From Proteiniphilum propionicum (lineage in GTDB: Bacteria > Bacteroidota > Bacteroidia > Bacteroidales > Dysgonomonadaceae), in contig NZ_CP073586.1 of assembly GCF_022267555.1 (NCBI RefSeq), positions 3,824,501-3,888,500 on the forward strand: a DNA stretch of 64,000 nucleotides, in the 5' to 3' direction. Below, piece after piece: positions 1 through 8,758 of this stretch. A program made the position numbers and the translations under genes. The notes under the pieces are model-generated. The model did no database searches, was not told where the DNA came from, and was given only the letters and a program-made list of their open reading frames with translations. Numbering within the stretch: position 1 is the first letter of the stretch; each line of letters begins with the position of its first letter.

Positions 1-68
1 GAAAAGAGGGCGAAACGCCGACAGGCAAAGCGTTTGAGGGCAAAAAGGTGTATTTAAATTCTTTTTTT

Positions 69-113
69 AGCGGCTTCGCCGCTCAAAAGCCCCCCCTTTT
101 ATCGCAAAGCGAT
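69..113. repeat. two short palindromes
   Basis: AGCGGC and GCCGCT (69-74 and 78-83) enclose the loop TTC. ATCGC and GCGAT (101-105 and 109-113) enclose AAA. Neither is followed by a T-run on the strand that would make it a clean terminator. They lie in non-coding DNA at the window edge, downstream of the TonB-C-like gene. They could be folded ends of a neighbouring transcript or of a mobile element; the sequence to the left is needed to decide. Confidence 0.5.
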
Positions 114-120
114 TGCATTA

Positions 121-150
121 AAAAGAGAACCCGCTTTTTGCGGGTTCTCT
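121..150 (-). terminator. rho-independent terminator
   Basis: Perfect 11-base arms, AGAGAACCCGC (124-134) and GCGGGTTCTCT (140-150), enclose a five-base loop. On the minus strand the stem is followed by TTTT. It starts one base after the stop codon of the gene ending at 151, so it ends the accessory operon that runs from 7355 leftward. Confidence 0.85.
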
Positions 151-621
151 CTAATTATTTAAGCCAATGTGTATTGTTTTTGTTATTAGTACATTGACCA
201 ATTTATTATTATGTTTGCCTGCTTGCCAATTTTGCATTAAATTTAGTGCTTTTAGTCCTGCTTTTTCAAAAGTGGTTAATTCGTCTGCTGTTTTGTTATA
301 AATTCTCGCACCAATTAAATGCCCTGCGGTATCAATAACGAACTGGACTCGTAACTTTGTGTGTATTTCCTCACTTTCTGAAAAATTATATTGAAATTTT
401 TCGCTAAAATCAGTCATAAAAGCTACTTCTCCACCATTATAGTTGGGCATTTTTTCAACAAAAACATATACATTTCTCTGCGTTAAGCTGTCGTATTGTA
501 AATTTTCTTGTTGCCCTTTTACCGAATAGCAAGAGTGCAAACAAAACATTATTATAATCAATAAGTTATATTTACTGATTCCTGACAGGTGTTCCGGGCG
601 GATTGTTCCAATAGTTATCAT
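151..621 (-). CDS. small lipoprotein with TonB C-terminal-like domain
   Basis: The 156-residue product has a hydrophobic stretch ending in the possible lipobox LHSC (about residues 28-31), so it is probably an exported lipoprotein. The rest resembles the TonB C-terminal domain common in Bacteroidota: VEKMPNYNGG opens it, VQFVIDTAGHLIGARI forms the central strand, and NWQAGKHNNKLVNV closes it. There is no proline-rich spacer or N-terminal TonB anchor, so it is unlikely to be a complete energy transducer. The start codon lies 50 bases inside the end of the RHS gene, so the two are translationally linked. By position it is where an immunity protein for a toxin tip would be; that role is only inferred. 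Confidence 0.65.
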   Translation of the reverse strand: MITIGTIRPEHLSGISKYNLLIIIMFCLHSCYSVKGQQENLQYDSLTQRNVYVFVEKMPNYNGGEVAFMTDFSEKFQYNFSESEEIHTKLRVQFVIDTAGHLIGARIYNKTADELTTFEKAGLKALNLMQNWQAGKHNNKLVNVLITKTIHIGLNN

Positions 622-3600
622 AATATTGTTTGTATAGAGTAGTGTTTTGTTCGAGAGTTAATGAGGGATTGTATTGCGGTCTAAAACCATATCCTTGGTT
701 TTGTAAATCTATCTCTTTTAGCATAAAATTTAACTGTCCTTTTGTCAATGAATTTAGATTACTTCCTTTTTGCCCGTCAATGGTTATCATTGGATAACTC
801 ATAATATTATTTACAATATTTTTATCTGTTGTGGAAGTCGACACAAAAGAATTCGGTGCTACTCTTAACAATTCTGTATCCGCTGTTTGTGTTACTTCAA
901 ATGGGTGCTCTAATCTCAATGTATGCAACATTTCGTGCGTTGCGTCTGACGCTACGGAAGAAAGCAACCTTAATTCTCCTGCGGAATTATATAAATTTAC
1001 AGAAGAATTAAAATATGAAGTCATTCCTCCAATATTACCATTCATTTCTCCCAAAGATAAAGATTGTACAATATCAGCATTCCCTTGATAAAAAGTAATA
1101 GTTCCCGACATTGTTCCGCCCGAAGATTGAGATATTGTATTATGAAATTGGGTTGAAATAGCATTTTGGTAAGCATTTATCTGAGCTGTTGTATAGTTGC
1201 CCAACACAGAGAGATTTAACGTCACATTGATAGTTATATGACCGTTAGCATCTGTAACATATTTCCATTCTCTTCCATCCGGGTCAATAAATCTTACTGG
1301 ATTATTCCCACAATACACATACGAACTAATCGAGTAATACTTCTCCGCCATTGGATCCACGGTCAGCCACCTGCCAAGGGCGGCGTCATAGTGTCTTGCG
1401 CCGTAGTCATAGAGGTCAAGGCTCAACTGCCTGTCCAGTTCCTTGCCGTTGTACCTGTAGGGCTGGTTGGAAGTTTGGAGCCCTTCTCCGAACAGTCCGC
1501 CGAAAGGATAGTAGTGGTTCACCTGCTCCACCGTTCCGGCCTGGTCGATCACCACCCGGTTGTTGCCCTGATGATCCTTCAGGTAGTAGTGATACGTGGG
1601 GGGGGTGCCCGAGAGGGTGATGTATCCCTCCTCCGTGAGGATCATGCTCAACGTGCCGTTCCTGTACACCTTGTTACCCGCATATTCTGTTTTTACCGTG
1701 CTGCCGCCAACCGTGTAAGCTACGCTCAGCTTACTGCCCGCCGCGTCATAACCGTAGCTGACGGTATTCCCGTCCGCAAAAGCTACCACACTTGGCAAAT
1801 TTAATGAATTATACGTGATCGAGGCAATGTTTTTGTTTAAATCTTTCGTCAGGTTGCCGTTGGCATCGTAGGTATATTCATTGGGCACGTTCGCCCTGTC
1901 CACAAAATGAAATGCACCCGGATAGGTAATGGGGGTGGTGACCGCGTCCGATACCCTGATGAGCCGGTTACCCGTGTAGGTATAAGCGAGGTTGTCCATC
2001 ATTCCGTAGCCGCTGTCCAGCTTCCCTTGTCGCTGGAGGGATAGGATGTTGCCCGCCTTGTCGTAAGCGGTGACCGTTTCATTGAAACGGCCGAGGTTGG
2101 CTGTCAGCGATGCTCCCTCACCGTAGGCGGCGGCAGTGAGACGGTTCAAGCCGTCATAGGCGAACCTGTATCCCCTCTCGGTGGTTTCATCACCGGCCCT
2201 CCACTTCATGGCACTAATATTTCCGTTGTACAGTGCTTTATCGGGCACAACACCATTTACCGATGATTCATAAGTTAATGTTTGGTTGAATTTTGTACCA
2301 ACGATCTGCGTAAGCCAGTCACGGACATTATAGTTATAAGAAATTTGTTCAGGTGTTTCACTAATTGTTTTTGATATTAATCGACCAACTTTATCATACT
2401 TATATTCATAATATTTCAGATCTCCGTTTACAGAATGTTCAACTCCCACCAATCGCAACATTTTATCATAAGAATAGGAGAAGAATTCTTCCAGCGTTGT
2501 TTTTCCATCAAAAGAGTGTACAAGCTTTTTACACATTGGCTTTCTAATAAAGGAATACTCTATATATTCATCATCAAATCCCCCAAACCGATTTGATGTA
2601 TGGGTTTGAATAATCCTATCATGTTGATCATAATAGGTAGCAGAAATAGTATATTTTTTTGAGTTATCAAGCTGATACAATCTGGTTCCGGTTAATAATC
2701 CTTTTGAATTACCGGGTTGGTCAATTTGGGCATATGGTATATAATTCAATTTTTCCGGGTTGATAGAGGTTTGAAAAGAAATAAAGTCATAATTATCATA
2801 ATAATTTACCGAAAGAAGGGCTACGTTTTGTAGAACTATATTGGGTATATAACCGGCAAAAGAGTTATCGGCTTCACCCAACTCACATTTTACTATAGTG
2901 TTTTTACACCCTTCAATATCTGGGTTTATACAGATTCCGGAAACGATCGGTCTTCCTACCGAATCGTATAGAAAAAAACTCCAGGTATTGGGGTCTCCGC
3001 TGCGTTGATTTCCATCTTGAGAAAATATCAATTGGTCTGCTTTGTCATATATAAAATAGACAGGCTCACAGCCCGGTAGTTTTTTCTCAATACAACGATT
3101 CCTTTCATCGTATTTGTAGATATAAGCAAAATTGGATAGTGTGGTTTGAGAGATATCAGAAACTGCCGGAGGTAAAACATATCTTAGATTTCCAAAATCA
3201 TCATAGACATAATAGGTGTCACTATTTGCACCGGCATTTTTCTTCCTTTCCATAACTACTTGTCCTAATTTGTTCACAAATGCGTATGACACGCACTTAT
3301 CTTCATCTGTGATTTTAGTAACAAATAACTCTCCGTTTGGATAATTGTTTAGGTTTTCCAAAGTGGTTCCATCAAGTCCTATTTTGTATTGTTTACACGA
3401 TAGACTATCGGAATTATTGGTAAACCAATCTGTAAATATACCTCTATTTGAGTTGTGCCATTGAATTCCGGGACCATACTCTTCTTTTCTTCTATTTAAA
3501 GTTGATGGTTCATATACTATTTTACTGAATGCGGCATTATCTTCATAAAATGATGTGGCTATTGTGTTAACAGAAGATTTATCGATAAACGCGTTTTCTT

Positions 3601-3667
3601 CAGGAGCGGGAATAGGGTTCCACACCTTGGAAAGTCTCCCTGAGCCATCATATTCTCTAAAGTGCAC
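572..3667 (-). CDS. RHS/YD-repeat core protein with metzincin-like C-terminal tip (3' part of an amber-split gene)
   Basis: This is the larger part of a secreted RHS protein. It contains many YD-type repeats (YEYKYDKVGRL, YTYDANGNL) and a canonical RHS core near residues 700-780 (YYLKDHQGN, YPFGGLF, YDYGARHYDAALGRWLTVDP). The core is followed by a variable tip of about 240 residues. The tip holds HEMLHTLRLEH (H911, E912, H915, H921) and a later IMSYP (M956), matching the zinc-binding helix and Met-turn of metzincin proteases except that the usual glycine is arginine. Bases 1350-2230 are visibly GC-richer than either flank. The GTG 'start' is not a true start: the same frame runs upstream through one TAG into the ORF at 3686-4408. 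A shorter product is possible only if translation restarts. Confidence 0.8.
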   Translation of the reverse strand: MHFREYDGSGRLSKVWNPIPAPEENAFIDKSSVNTIATSFYEDNAAFSKIVYEPSTLNRRKEEYGPGIQWHNSNRGIFTDWFTNNSDSLSCKQYKIGLDGTTLENLNNYPNGELFVTKITDEDKCVSYAFVNKLGQVVMERKKNAGANSDTYYVYDDFGNLRYVLPPAVSDISQTTLSNFAYIYKYDERNRCIEKKLPGCEPVYFIYDKADQLIFSQDGNQRSGDPNTWSFFLYDSVGRPIVSGICINPDIEGCKNTIVKCELGEADNSFAGYIPNIVLQNVALLSVNYYDNYDFISFQTSINPEKLNYIPYAQIDQPGNSKGLLTGTRLYQLDNSKKYTISATYYDQHDRIIQTHTSNRFGGFDDEYIEYSFIRKPMCKKLVHSFDGKTTLEEFFSYSYDKMLRLVGVEHSVNGDLKYYEYKYDKVGRLISKTISETPEQISYNYNVRDWLTQIVGTKFNQTLTYESSVNGVVPDKALYNGNISAMKWRAGDETTERGYRFAYDGLNRLTAAAYGEGASLTANLGRFNETVTAYDKAGNILSLQRQGKLDSGYGMMDNLAYTYTGNRLIRVSDAVTTPITYPGAFHFVDRANVPNEYTYDANGNLTKDLNKNIASITYNSLNLPSVVAFADGNTVSYGYDAAGSKLSVAYTVGGSTVKTEYAGNKVYRNGTLSMILTEEGYITLSGTPPTYHYYLKDHQGNNRVVIDQAGTVEQVNHYYPFGGLFGEGLQTSNQPYRYNGKELDRQLSLDLYDYGARHYDAALGRWLTVDPMAEKYYSISSYVYCGNNPVRFIDPDGREWKYVTDANGHITINVTLNLSVLGNYTTAQINAYQNAISTQFHNTISQSSGGTMSGTITFYQGNADIVQSLSLGEMNGNIGGMTSYFNSSVNLYNSAGELRLLSSVASDATHEMLHTLRLEHPFEVTQTADTELLRVAPNSFVSTSTTDKNIVNNIMSYPMITIDGQKGSNLNSLTKGQLNFMLKEIDLQNQGYGFRPQYNPSLTLEQNTTLYKQYYDNYWNNPPGTPVRNQ

Positions 3668-3685
3668 AATATCGCCATAGACAGA

Positions 3686-4408
3686 CTAGACTGAACGTCC
3701 CAACCCATCAAAATATTCAAATTCGTCAATATAAGAAGTACCTGAGTTAGTAAGCATATTTCGAGTTTTTATAAAATTGTTTTTATTTGACGGCTCTGTA
3801 TTGACGTTAATTGTTATTACATTTGAATAAGCCGTTTGGACTCCACTTTTTACCACTCTTCTAAAAGATGTACTTGTTGTTAGTTTTGGACAACTGTATG
3901 TTGTACTTTGTGTACCGGGAATAATAGTCCACAAGTTTTTACCGGCAGGCGATTGTTCCCAGAAATAGATATATTCACCGTTTCCTCCCATTGCAACAGC
4001 AATATTGCTAAAAGTACCTGGTGAATTGTTCGGATAAACAGTTGTAATGGATGCTCTAATCTCTCCTGCTATTAGAGGAGTGGTTATGGGAACTTCTAAA
4101 AATACATTTTGAGAAGAATTTACGAACTCTATTTTTGACATTAAATTTGTAGTAGGGGGCTTAGTGTATGTTACCAAAATTTGCCCGTCTTGTATTCTGC
4201 AACTAATATGTTCCGACATCCGAAGAGTAAAGTCACAATTAAACGATGTGTCAAAATATAGCGTTGAGGATTCTCCCACTTCCGTAAAAGTGAGACTTGA
4301 CGGATAGACAGTCATTAAATCACATTGACTGTAAATCGTATATATTTGGAAGACTAAAAGAAAAATAAATATCAATTTCAAGCAAACCTTCCTGCGTATT
4401 ATGTTCAT
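3686..4408 (-). CDS. N-terminal part of the RHS protein (DUF6443-like), cut by an amber codon
   Basis: The 240-residue product begins with a signal peptide (hydrophobic IFIFLLVFQIYTIYS) and ends in DEFEYFDGLGRSV, the sequence that opens the RHS region in Bacteroidota proteins of the DUF6443 type. In relatives this motif reads GLGRPVQ. Here the codon in the Q position is TAG, and after six further codons the frame is the ORF ending at 572. A single CAG-to-TAG change would therefore explain the split. Only 10 bases separate its start from the upstream gene, so both are in one operon. The truncated product would be exported but would lack all repeats and the tip. Confidence 0.8.
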   Translation of the reverse strand: MNIIRRKVCLKLIFIFLLVFQIYTIYSQCDLMTVYPSSLTFTEVGESSTLYFDTSFNCDFTLRMSEHISCRIQDGQILVTYTKPPTTNLMSKIEFVNSSQNVFLEVPITTPLIAGEIRASITTVYPNNSPGTFSNIAVAMGGNGEYIYFWEQSPAGKNLWTIIPGTQSTTYSCPKLTTSTSFRRVVKSGVQTAYSNVITINVNTEPSNKNNFIKTRNMLTNSGTSYIDEFEYFDGLGRSV

Positions 4409-4418
4409 ATTTTTATTT

Positions 4419-7355
4419 TTAATTGGAGTTTATTATATGATAATCGAACTTTTTCAAAACCTCTATGTCTGTATTTAGTATATACTGTAAGCGACCAACC
4501 GGGTCATATTCATAATAAGTAGTTTTTCCATTAGGCTCTGTGGAGAAAATAATACCAATTAAAGGTGTATAGCCATATGTAGTAATAAAAGCTTTTTTCA
4601 GTTTTTGACGTAAACCGTTGAGCTTACTGAAATCGGGAACTACTGCTGCTGAAAACAGATCAATGTCTGTACCAAGGTTATTAATAATCTCGCTATATGA
4701 AGCATTTTCTATTTTTGCTACAGTATATTGATAGTTATACCCCCAGATATAATAAGTTTTAATACCATCTTTTGATATACTTCTAATATTACCTTTTTTA
4801 TCGTATTCATAAATAAAACGACATTCCTTGGGATTATTATCCTTTTGATAAAATTCTTGACTTGGCAAATAGGTATTTGCCACTGATTTATACCATATTT
4901 CTTTCGTTATTTCTGAGGTGTTTATACATGAAGTAACAGAAACAGGGACCACCACTATATTTTTATTTACCATACCTCTCAATATATTGCTTTGATTTAT
5001 ATCATCCACCAAACCATAATCGTATGGATATAAATAGGTCTCAGTCATTTTACTCCCTTCCGAATTAGTAATCGTTTTAGTTTTTATTAAATCATTTTTG
5101 TATGTATACTCAACCTTTTGATTAACTACTCCATTTGGGGTATATGAAATAGTCTCTTCGCTGTCCAACACCTCTTTAATCTCTAATATATCGTAAAAAT
5201 GAGCTGAATAAAAATCATTATAATAACTACGTTGAAAATGTAACCCCTGTTCCCAATGTATACTTCCATCTTCTAAATATTTGAAATCAGGATTATTTCC
5301 CATAAAATTTAAAGTGTTCCTTTCGGCCAGTAAACCTTTTATCAGATTATCGGGCTGAATATTTTCTAGCTTATAATTATATTTTTTCTCTCGCAGGAGA
5401 ATATATGAGCCTTTATCTAATTTATATACTTTTATTTGGGTATTTAAGGGACCATGAGTAAAAATATTATTATAGCGCTGTATCGTTTTTCTATTGAAAG
5501 TTATTTCTTCATCACTTTTTAACCCATCCGAGGAGCTGCTCCAATGTGGTAGACCTGTACCATATCCTTCAATGTTTGTGAACACATTATCTTCTGCAAC
5601 TTTCCTAAAGCTAAAAACAGTTTTCCCTTCATCTTCTGTATATTCAGTTACCTCCTCATACCATATAGGGACAGCATTAAAATTCATTTTTGAATAATTA
5701 GATCGTCCATTTAGATATAGTATTCTAAATGTGAGGAACTTAAATAGAGAGCCTGATTCATGATCGCTAGAAAAATCATGATACATTCCTCCTTTGTAAT
5801 CTTCCACAAAAGTATCATAAGTTGGTTCAGCAATGCTTACAGCTTTTCCATTTTCGTTAATACCATACTTATAGTATTTGACAACCGGAGCAGAATTAGA
5901 ATCTGCCGTTGAATTGATTTTGGTAACCCTTAAGCCTCCACCTTGATTTAAAGCTACTCGATAAGAACTGTCAAGCCAGGTTGCAGTGGGTGTTTTTCCG
6001 TTAAATTGGTGTGCTTCATATGAGAAGATAGAATACCCTCCGGTAGGATAGATTATCTTTTCCAGGATATTAGCTTTCATTGCTTCACAATTAATGCTTC
6101 TATCGGCATTACCCACTACTTTAGTCTGTAGATATGCACTTTCTCTATTTGGCTTTGTTTTTAATTTCAAAAGAGGGACTAAAGAGTGATTTGGTTTGCC
6201 GTTATAATATCCCCAAAAATCCTGAGAATAATAATTAGAAAAACGTATAGGATTATATATAAAGGTGTATTTACCTTCATCGGAGAATGATAAACTTTGC
6301 AACAATAAATCTTCTTGGACTTCAACCCCATAGTTAAAGTCGATATTTTTAACAATATCACCATTTTGATTTATAACTGATAAATTTGTTAAAAAAGGAT
6401 CATCTATGTCTTTATACTTAAAATTAATTGAAGTACCGGAATAAGTTATCTTAGAAAGATGACACATTTTATCATAATTCCCTTGTTCAGTTGCATAACC
6501 TAATTCAGAGGCTGATATATAAGAATCATTATCATCAAATCTGTTGTAATCATATGGAAAACAATCTCTCAACTCATCAGAAACTGTTACATAGTTTTGG
6601 GTTTTCGAATGTTTAAAATAATCCCATTTAAAACTAATGATTTTATTTCCCGGTAAAACGATGCGATCCAACATCCAGGCAGTTGTAATATTGTTTTCTG
6701 TTTTTTCTAAATAATTCTCAAAAAAGTACTCTATACCTTTATCATCTATAACCTTAAAACCGATCAGTTCGCCACCATCTAGCTTGGGTATAATTTTCAC
6801 GTTAGTACCAACAGTCCTAACTTTATTATTTACTATAAAAAATGTAATTTGTAAATTGGGTAAATGAATAGTAAATATATCATGCTGACTATCAATATAG
6901 TCTTTCAGGGGAATATCGGGAAAATCTCCGGCTTTAGAAGAATATACCAGTTTTTTGTAATAGTCATAAGGTGCCTCCTCATTAAAGTTAGACATATCCA
7001 TTTTATAGTTAATGCCATTTAGATCCGGTCGTCCTAATATTGTCCGCATAATCCGTAAACCAGGGAAAAATTTCCATCCATATCCACAAGGATAGGGGTC
7101 TTCTTCTACTTTGATACCAGAAGTATTATACACAAGGGAAAGGGGAAGGGAGTATCCGCCAAATTCAATATTATACAAAGAAATTGGAATATTAATTGAA
7201 CCGGTCGCAAGTGAAGGGGCATAGTTTCCATATTGTCTATAAGTAGCAGAACTCGGAGAAGGAGGAATTACTGTGTTATAGAGGGGACTAACCTGAGCAA
7301 ATAGAACATTTAAAAAAAATAGTAGAAATATTTCTATCAAAAAAAATCTTTTCAT
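4419..7355 (-). CDS. large secreted YD-repeat-like protein, partner of the RHS gene
   Basis: The 978-residue product has a clear signal peptide (MKRFFLIEIFLLFFLNVLFAQ). Its N-terminal third carries the motif set seen in Bacteroidota proteins encoded just before RHS genes: YGNYAPSLATGSINIPISLY, LPLSLVYNTSGIKV and GYGWKFFPGL. The C-terminus holds YD-like elements (FIYEYDKKGNIRSI, YYEYDPVGRLQYI). It probably forms or caps a beta-rich shell at the cell surface with the downstream RHS protein; that is an inference from family pairing. It is the first gene of the operon, and 245 bases of very AT-rich DNA lie upstream. No catalytic motif is seen. Confidence 0.75.
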   Translation of the reverse strand: MKRFFLIEIFLLFFLNVLFAQVSPLYNTVIPPSPSSATYRQYGNYAPSLATGSINIPISLYNIEFGGYSLPLSLVYNTSGIKVEEDPYPCGYGWKFFPGLRIMRTILGRPDLNGINYKMDMSNFNEEAPYDYYKKLVYSSKAGDFPDIPLKDYIDSQHDIFTIHLPNLQITFFIVNNKVRTVGTNVKIIPKLDGGELIGFKVIDDKGIEYFFENYLEKTENNITTAWMLDRIVLPGNKIISFKWDYFKHSKTQNYVTVSDELRDCFPYDYNRFDDNDSYISASELGYATEQGNYDKMCHLSKITYSGTSINFKYKDIDDPFLTNLSVINQNGDIVKNIDFNYGVEVQEDLLLQSLSFSDEGKYTFIYNPIRFSNYYSQDFWGYYNGKPNHSLVPLLKLKTKPNRESAYLQTKVVGNADRSINCEAMKANILEKIIYPTGGYSIFSYEAHQFNGKTPTATWLDSSYRVALNQGGGLRVTKINSTADSNSAPVVKYYKYGINENGKAVSIAEPTYDTFVEDYKGGMYHDFSSDHESGSLFKFLTFRILYLNGRSNYSKMNFNAVPIWYEEVTEYTEDEGKTVFSFRKVAEDNVFTNIEGYGTGLPHWSSSSDGLKSDEEITFNRKTIQRYNNIFTHGPLNTQIKVYKLDKGSYILLREKKYNYKLENIQPDNLIKGLLAERNTLNFMGNNPDFKYLEDGSIHWEQGLHFQRSYYNDFYSAHFYDILEIKEVLDSEETISYTPNGVVNQKVEYTYKNDLIKTKTITNSEGSKMTETYLYPYDYGLVDDINQSNILRGMVNKNIVVVPVSVTSCINTSEITKEIWYKSVANTYLPSQEFYQKDNNPKECRFIYEYDKKGNIRSISKDGIKTYYIWGYNYQYTVAKIENASYSEIINNLGTDIDLFSAAVVPDFSKLNGLRQKLKKAFITTYGYTPLIGIIFSTEPNGKTTYYEYDPVGRLQYILNTDIEVLKKFDYHIINSN

Positions 7356-7600
7356 AGCACAAAATACGTGTTAGATTATAAAACTTTTCATGGGAAAAGG
7401 AATTAAACAATATTTCCTTATATTATCTTATTATTGAAACGAATATTAGATATATTTAAACTCTTCTCTTTTATAATATAAACTCACACAACGACAATAT
7501 TAAAAAGAAATCACTAAGTTTTACAAAAGATAAAAATATCTTGTAAAGCATCGCTACCGTACAATTTTACATATTATTTTAATAATAACAAAAAAATTTG

Positions 7601-8196
7601 TTACTTTTTTATATTTCCCAATCTTTCCTCAATGGTATCTCTCTCTCTTTTTAGCCTCTCCTCTCGCTCAATAATCCTTGCCCGTTCTTCCACATTCTTC
7701 TCGAAAACTTTCACTTGTTTGCGAAGCTCTCTGATTTTCTTACTGTCTCGGTTGAAATAAAAAAGGGTGTCCAAGGTTGCTAAATCTTCCCGGGTGGCTT
7801 GTCCCTGCATTTAGATGTAACGAAACTTTAAATCGTTATCGGAATAATCATACAGTTCGTTTTTTAAAGACCTGATCCATATCGCAAGCGATAACAGTAT
7901 AACCATCAATGAAAAATAATAATCAGCGAGGGCATGGAAGTGATTGTGAATTCGATTTCCCCTTTGGCGGGTCGGTTCCGGTTCTTCAGCTCATTCATAT
8001 TCTCGTTGTGTACTTGATAAAATACATCTAATTCGGATTTCAGTTGCGAAATTTCATTTATCAAGTCTTGATTTGTATCGGCATTGTTTGCCGACTGGCT
8101 TTGTTCGATTTTGTCGATTCACTGACCAACTCTCTCTAGCTTTTGGTTGATTTCTTCAAACATCAAAAGGATGTTTCCGTTGTCTGTGGTGTTCAT
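7601..8196 (-). pseudogene. decayed mobilization-accessory protein gene
   Basis: Reading from ATG at 8196, the frame gives MNTTDNGNILLMFEEINQKL, then meets TGA, continues open (IDKIEQSQSANNADTNQDL) and is lost by a frameshift near 7950-7990. In the next frame a membrane segment (YYFSLMVILLSLAIWI) and NELYDYSDNDLKFRYI follow, then TAA, then the coiled-coil MQGQATREDL...RERDTIEERL (open from 7810). The order of an MNTT-type start, a transmembrane segment, KFRYI-MQGQ and a charged coiled coil matches a small protein that I recall accompanying relaxase genes in Bacteroidota mobilizable elements. With two stops and one shift it cannot make the full protein; only the 69-residue tail is an intact ORF. 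Confidence 0.6.
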
Positions 8197-8220
8197 AAAT
8201 TATTTTTTTAGATGTTGTTT

Positions 8221-8619
8221 TTACTGTTTTAGCTTATTCTGTGTATTCTTACCCGGCTTCTCGCCTTTCGTTTTTTCGCTTGCAGCGATTCCATATACTC
8301 GGCAAGCGTGGCGTCGTAATGCGGACTGCTGAGTAATGAGAACAGACTGAATTGTGATATAATTGATGTGATAGCCCCCCACGGCACTCTCAGAAAAGTT
8401 GGCTTGCACTACTTGCTGTTCCACTTCTTGCAATACTTGAAAAGCGTTGCCTTTACTTTCTTGGTCAATTTTTGAGAAACTACAATTTCTGTCCACTTTT
8501 GAGCCGTTGATTTTAATGCTGTCTTTCTCGAAAATAATGCCTTGGATAGTATCAGTTTTTCCATTTGTGAGTCCACTCCGAAAAGTCCCTGGCATTTTTT
8601 CATGAAAATCCCTGACCAT
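8221..8619 (-). pseudogene. ORF remnant, possibly the end of a mobilization gene
   Basis: The 132-codon frame has no convincing start or fold. The stretch TIQGIIFEKDSIKINGSKVDRNCSFSKID vaguely resembles tails of Bacteroidota relaxase/mobilization proteins, and the gene next to it is a decayed mobilization-type protein; both hints are weak. The C-terminal half (VYGIAASEKTKGEKPGKNTQ) is low-complexity and basic. Position between that relic and the nspC 3' repeats suggests that all of this is leftover mobile DNA. It may equally be non-coding. Confidence 0.3.
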
Positions 8620-8628
8620 AGGGTTTGT

Positions 8629-8758
8629 TAACCATTATAAGCAAATTGGGCCGATAGATGCTTTTAACCACGGCATCGACTCAGGGTTTTTGATAACCAT
8701 TATAACCAAGTTGCCTCTCAGCTCATACGGTTTTTATAATCTTCATAACCAAATTTCC
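8629..8758. repeat. imperfect tandem copies of the nspC 3' end
   Basis: TAACCATTATAAGCAAATTG (8629-8648) and TAACCATTATAACCAAGTTG (8694-8713) differ at two bases. Both resemble the last coding bases of nspC (about 8727-8758, TATAATCTTCATAACCAAAT). Copies of a gene's 3' end placed just outside it are what site-specific integration leaves, and relic mobilization-type genes lie beyond. Simple local duplication is the alternative. Confidence 0.45.

Noticed and set aside
1238-1804. 188-codon ORF on the plus strand
   Set aside because: It is a shadow of the RHS core on the opposite strand; its length comes from the GC-rich patch, and it has no ribosome-binding site or known motif.
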